Source of the DNA: Acanthornis magna
Lineage: Eukaryota > Chordata > Aves > Passeriformes > Acanthizidae
Assembly (NCBI GenBank): GCA_036785705.1
Contig: JAWUZG010000177.1
Coordinates: 1,240,001 to 1,304,000, forward strand
Reading direction: 5' to 3'
Length of the DNA stretch: 64,000 nt
This document shows positions 61,140-64,000 of the stretch, piece by piece; within the stretch, counting starts at the first letter, position 1; every line of letters starts with the position of its first letter. The translations under genes were made by a program, and so were the position numbers. The notes beneath the pieces were generated by a model that was given only the letters and a program-made list of their open reading frames with translations, had not been told where the DNA came from and did not search any database.

Positions 61140-61347
61140 AAGAATTTGGGGCTCCGGGAGGGTCCGCAGTGCCCCCGCGCGGGGGGGGGGCGTGGCTTAG
61201 AGCGATGGGGCGGTGATTGACACGAGGGAGGGGCGTGGCTTGCGCGTTGGCCCCGCCCCTTGCGGTGAGGTCGGGGGCGCGGCGCGCGGCGGGCGCAGAG
61301 CGCGATGAGCGCGGGCTGAGGGAGGGTCGGGGGGGAGAGCTGCGGCC
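61140..61347 (+). promoter_or_regulatory. NET1: CpG-island promoter and 5'UTR of NET1 short isoform
   Basis: GC content and CpG density rise sharply from about 61140 to 61440, against AT-rich and CpG-poor surroundings. GC/GT boxes are visible: two copies of GGGGCGTGGCTT (near 61187 and 61230), GGGGCGG (61207) and CCCCGCCCC (61251). There is no TATA box in the last 200 bp before the ATG. This is the usual look of a TATA-less Sp/KLF-driven vertebrate promoter. The exact transcription start cannot be read from the sequence. Confidence 0.8.
61305..61319 (+). promoter_or_regulatory. Candidate four-codon upstream ORF before NET1A start
   Basis: ATG at 61305 (context GAGCGCGATGA) opens Met-Ser-Ala-Gly and stops at TGA, ending 28 bp before the NET1A ATG. 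If transcription starts upstream of 61305, ribosomes could translate this minimal ORF and reinitiate. The context is moderate: A or G is missing at -3 and there is A at +4. Whether it lies in the mRNA is unknown. Confidence 0.35.
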
Positions 61348-61440
61348 ATGGTGGCGCACGACGAGCTCGGCGGCTTGCTGCCCATCAAAAGGACTATCCG
61401 CGTCATCGACGCGCAGAACCAGCACTTCAGGGAGCAGGAG
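61348..61440 (+). CDS. NET1: NET1 short-isoform (NET1A) first coding exon
   Basis: ATG at 61348 in a near-ideal Kozak context (GCGGCCATGG) opens 31 codons that end exactly at a donor (CAGGAG|GTGAGCGG). The protein begins MVAHDELGGLLPIKRTIRV and ends QHFREQE. As recalled, mammalian NET1A begins MVAHDEIGGLLPIKRTIRV, with a few conservative differences such as I to L. This alternative start replaces the N-terminal nuclear signals of the long form and gives a more cytoplasmic RhoA exchange factor. The exon ends in phase 0, like the exon at 50266-50325, so both can splice to the same shared exon, which in mammals starts EPSNKR. That exon is not in the remaining 2.5 kb. The exon lies in a CpG island, so its transcript probably starts just upstream. 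Confidence 0.95.
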
Positions 61441-61564
61441 GTGAGCGGGAGAGGGGAAAAACGGGGATTTATTTGAGGGGGAAGCCCCCTCAGCCCCCTC
61501 AGGGTCCCAATCTCCTGCCTGAGGGGAGACGGTGAGCCGGGCGGAGCGCGGGGCAGCCACCGAG

Positions 61565-61905
61565 TAAAAAAACTATATATTAAATCTCGTATGTAATTTT
61601 TTTTTACATACATATATATGCAATATGTATGTATTTAACCTCATAGCCCTTGAAAAGTGGGACCAGGCAGTCCAAACCAATCTCGGTGCCTTGCCCAGCG
61701 ATTTTAAAAACTATATATGTATTTAAGTCCCTGTATATATGTGTATATATATACTTTTTTTAATATACATATATATACATTTTATATACATATATGTATT
61801 GTGTATGGTTTTGGGGGGTTTTTTAATTTTTTTTTAAGCTCATAACCCCAAAGAGTGAGTCAAAACCAATCTCAGGGCCTCACCTGGCCCCACTCCTCCC
61901 AGGTG
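61565..61905. repeat. TATATG-rich low-complexity in a ~165-bp tandem duplication
   Basis: AAAAACTATATAT and CCAAACCAATCTC/AAAACCAATCTC occur twice about 165-200 bp apart. The space between is alternating TATATA/TACATA. Confidence 0.8.
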
Positions 61906-62454
61906 GCTTTTCATTAAAAATTCACCCGTTTCCATTTAAAAGTCGCCTGTCTTTATTAAAAAATCCCCCGTGTCTCTCAGCGCTCTTTCCACTGACAGGA
62001 TTTTTCCTAATTAGGTGCTTGTTTGCTGCTTAAACCGAAAAAAAAAAAAACCTTCACAGGGTTTGTCGGGCTTTTGAGGGCTGGCTTGTTTTATTGAAGT
62101 ATTGTTATTTTTATCGCGTGTTGTTATGCAGATGGAAATAATTGCGCTCCTGGTAGGTGTTCCCCAGCCTCCTGCTGCGACAGGAGCAAAAGTTCAGCAG
62201 CCAGGTAGGGCCCGGCTGCCTTGGGCTGGGTTTATTGCCGAGATTAGTGGCGAGATGAGGTGGAAAATTTAAAAAAAAAAAAAAAAAAAAGGCGTCTCCA
62301 GACATGGCTGGGGTTTGAGGGCTCAGCGCCGAGTCACCAACCTCTGCAAATCCTGGCTTTGCAACAGCCAAACTTGGGCAATCTCATTGTGCAAAAGGGA
62401 AACCAGATGTTGGGGGAGAAATAACATAAACCAGATCTCTGCGAGGGGAGCAAA
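61906..62454. other. NET1 short-isoform intron, no exon seen
   Basis: About 550 bp of unique sequence with A runs at about 62040 and 62271-62290. No recognised exon. Confidence 0.5.
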
Positions 62455-63400
62455 TCGCCTCTGATTCTTAATCGCCTGAGCCAACACTTGGCTCTGAGTT
62501 ATTTTGAGAGCTGCTGGAGTTACTCTAGGTGTCCCTGGGTCGGGAATGGCTGTTGGATTTGGGAAAGGTGTGGAGTTGTGATCGTTCACTTTGGGTGTTT
62601 TCAGAGCAGCTCGAGGCTCAGCAAGGCCCTTGTGTGTGAATCTGATCCTTAATCTTATTCGCCTGAGCCAACACTTCACTCTGAGTTATTTTGAGAGCTG
62701 CTGGAGTTACTGTAGGTGTCCCTGGGTCGGGAATGGCTGTTGGATTTGGGAAAGGTATGGAGTTGTGATCGTTCACTTTGGGTGTTTTCAGAGCAGCTCG
62801 AGGCTCAGCAAGGCCCTTGTGTGTGAATCTGATCCTTAATCTTATTCGCCTGAGCCAACACTTTGCTCTGAGTTATTTTGAGAGCCGCTGGAGTTACCTG
62901 GGGATGTCCCTAGGTCGGGAATGGCTGTTGGATTTGGGAAAGGTGTGGAGCTGTGATCGTTCACTTTGGGTGTTTTCAGAGCAGCTCGAGGCTCAGCAAG
63001 GCCCTTGTGTGTGAATCTGATCCTTAATCTTAATCACCTGAGCCAACACTTTGCTCTGAGTTATTTCGAGAGCCGCTGGAGTTACTGTAGGTGTCCCTAG
63101 GTCGGGAATGGCTGTTGGATTTGGGAAAGGTATGGAGTTGTGATCGTTCACTTTGGGTGTTTTCAGAGCAGCTCGAGGCTCAGCAAGGCCCTTGTGTGTG
63201 AATCTGATTCTTATTCGCCTGAGCCAACACTTTGCTCTGAGTTATTTTGAGAGCCGCTGGAGTTACCTGGGGTTGTCCCTAGGTCGGGAATGGCTGTTGG
63301 ATTTGGGAAAGGTGTGGAGCTGTGATTGTTCGCTGTGAGTGTTTTCAGAGCAGCTCGAGGCTCAGCAAGGCCCTTGCGTGTGAATCTCACATCGAGGTGG
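62455..63400. repeat. 187-bp tandem repeat, five copies
   Basis: GTCGGGAATGGCTG occurs at 62539, 62726, 62914, 63101 and 63283 (periods 187, 188, 187, 182). Units include CAGAGCAGCTCGAGGCTCAG and CTGAGCCAACACTTTGCTCT. It begins about 1 kb after the NET1A first coding exon. Confidence 0.95.
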
Positions 63401-64000
63401 TCAGGTGGTGGTGATGATTTCTGGCAGGAATCGCTCAGGCTGCTGACTAAAAATCCCTTTTTGCTGAATTGGCTGCGGAGGAAAAGTTTTGCCTCGCGTG
63501 GTTTCGCCATTGGTCATCGTGTTCGTGTTGGTGTTGGGTTCGCACGTAGGACATTGCACTCGAGTAAGGGATCCTTGTAAAAACCACTAATTATTACCCA
63601 GCTCAGGGGAAAGGTTGTGGGCGTGCTGCTGCTGCAGGAAAACCTTCCTCAAGTGTAAAGCCTAGTTTTCTTTCGAGCAAGGTGCAATCTTTTCATGAGT
63701 TAACCTGCACTTAGAAGCACTTGAAGAAGTTCCAGGAGTGTGAAATCTCGCCTGGCACAAAATTAGCTTTAGTGGCTGTGCTCGTGATGTATTAATTCAT
63801 TTTTAATAAAGAGTCCTCTGGAAAAAAAAAATATTCCTGATGGAGCTGTTGACCCCGCTGGGGTTTTAATTATCTGTCCGTGCTGTAACACCCCTGGCTC
63901 GTTACAGAAACCTCCCAGACTTTATTCTCAGCCGGCTCCTGTAAGGAATACGGCGTGGAGACAGGAGAGTCATTGTTTGCCAGTACAGAGCTAAAAAAAA
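63401..64000 (+). other. NET1 intron, no exon seen
   Basis: About 600 bp of unique sequence up to the window edge. The shared NET1 exon that should follow is not present. Confidence 0.55.

Noticed and set aside
1..64000. CRISPR array
   Set aside because: Repeats are abutting tandem units without unique spacers, there are no cas genes, and the sequence is a vertebrate nuclear locus.

Overview
This is vertebrate nuclear DNA, most likely from a bird and possibly a songbird. It has CR1-type LINE 3' ends, several LTR families with their own TATA and AATAAA signals, a CpG-island promoter and spliced exons. There is no bacterial gene layout. The bird call rests on the CR1 fragments and on exon similarity recalled from memory, not on a search.

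The only gene I recognise is NET1 (neuroepithelial cell-transforming 1, a RhoA guanine-nucleotide exchange factor), on the + strand. Three of its coding exons are present. Two belong to the long isoform: 42677-42743, and 50266-50325 with the basic KRKRR nuclear-localisation stretch. The third, 61348-61440, is the alternative first coding exon of the short isoform. It starts with a strong Kozak ATG inside a CpG island. The last two exons end on a codon boundary, so both can splice in frame to the shared DH/PH-coding exons, which lie beyond the right edge. I did not find the first coding exon of the long isoform in the 42.7 kb upstream, so it is probably left of the window.

The rest is dominated by tandem repeats. 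By hand-drawn boundaries about 41 kb of the 64 kb (roughly 64%) is tandem array, in more than 30 unrelated families. Units run from 5 bp to about 500 bp, and many arrays have higher-order structure. Left part (1-42.6 kb): LTRs and LTR concatemers (1.2-7.5 kb), a 4.1-kb composite satellite (8.1-12.2 kb), a 225-bp array, an AT-rich 30-bp array (15-17.2 kb), LTR plus 14-bp minisatellite modules (17.8-19.1 kb), a 334-bp array (20-22.4 kb), a 19-bp array (23.7-25.1 kb), 170-bp, 62-bp and 125-bp arrays (26-30.7 kb), CR1 fragments with a nested LTR (32.1-33.3 kb), a 150-bp array (34 kb), a CR1 with an expanded tail (37.8-38.5 kb), a 110-bp array (39.7-41 kb) and a 54-bp array (41.7-42.5 kb).

Inside NET1 the introns are almost wholly arrays. 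The intron after the 42677 exon holds a 42-bp minisatellite starting about 20 bp past the donor, a 1.5-kb polypyrimidine array, a ~200-bp array and a TTTGG array that ends about 115 bp before the next exon. The intron after 50325 holds a 92-bp array, then 55-, 108-, 61-, 124- and 40-bp arrays, a G-rich 21-bp array and a 30-bp array with a 394-bp higher-order period. The intron after 61440 has a 187-bp array. Nearly all long open reading frames come from arrays whose unit is a multiple of three bases and are not genes.
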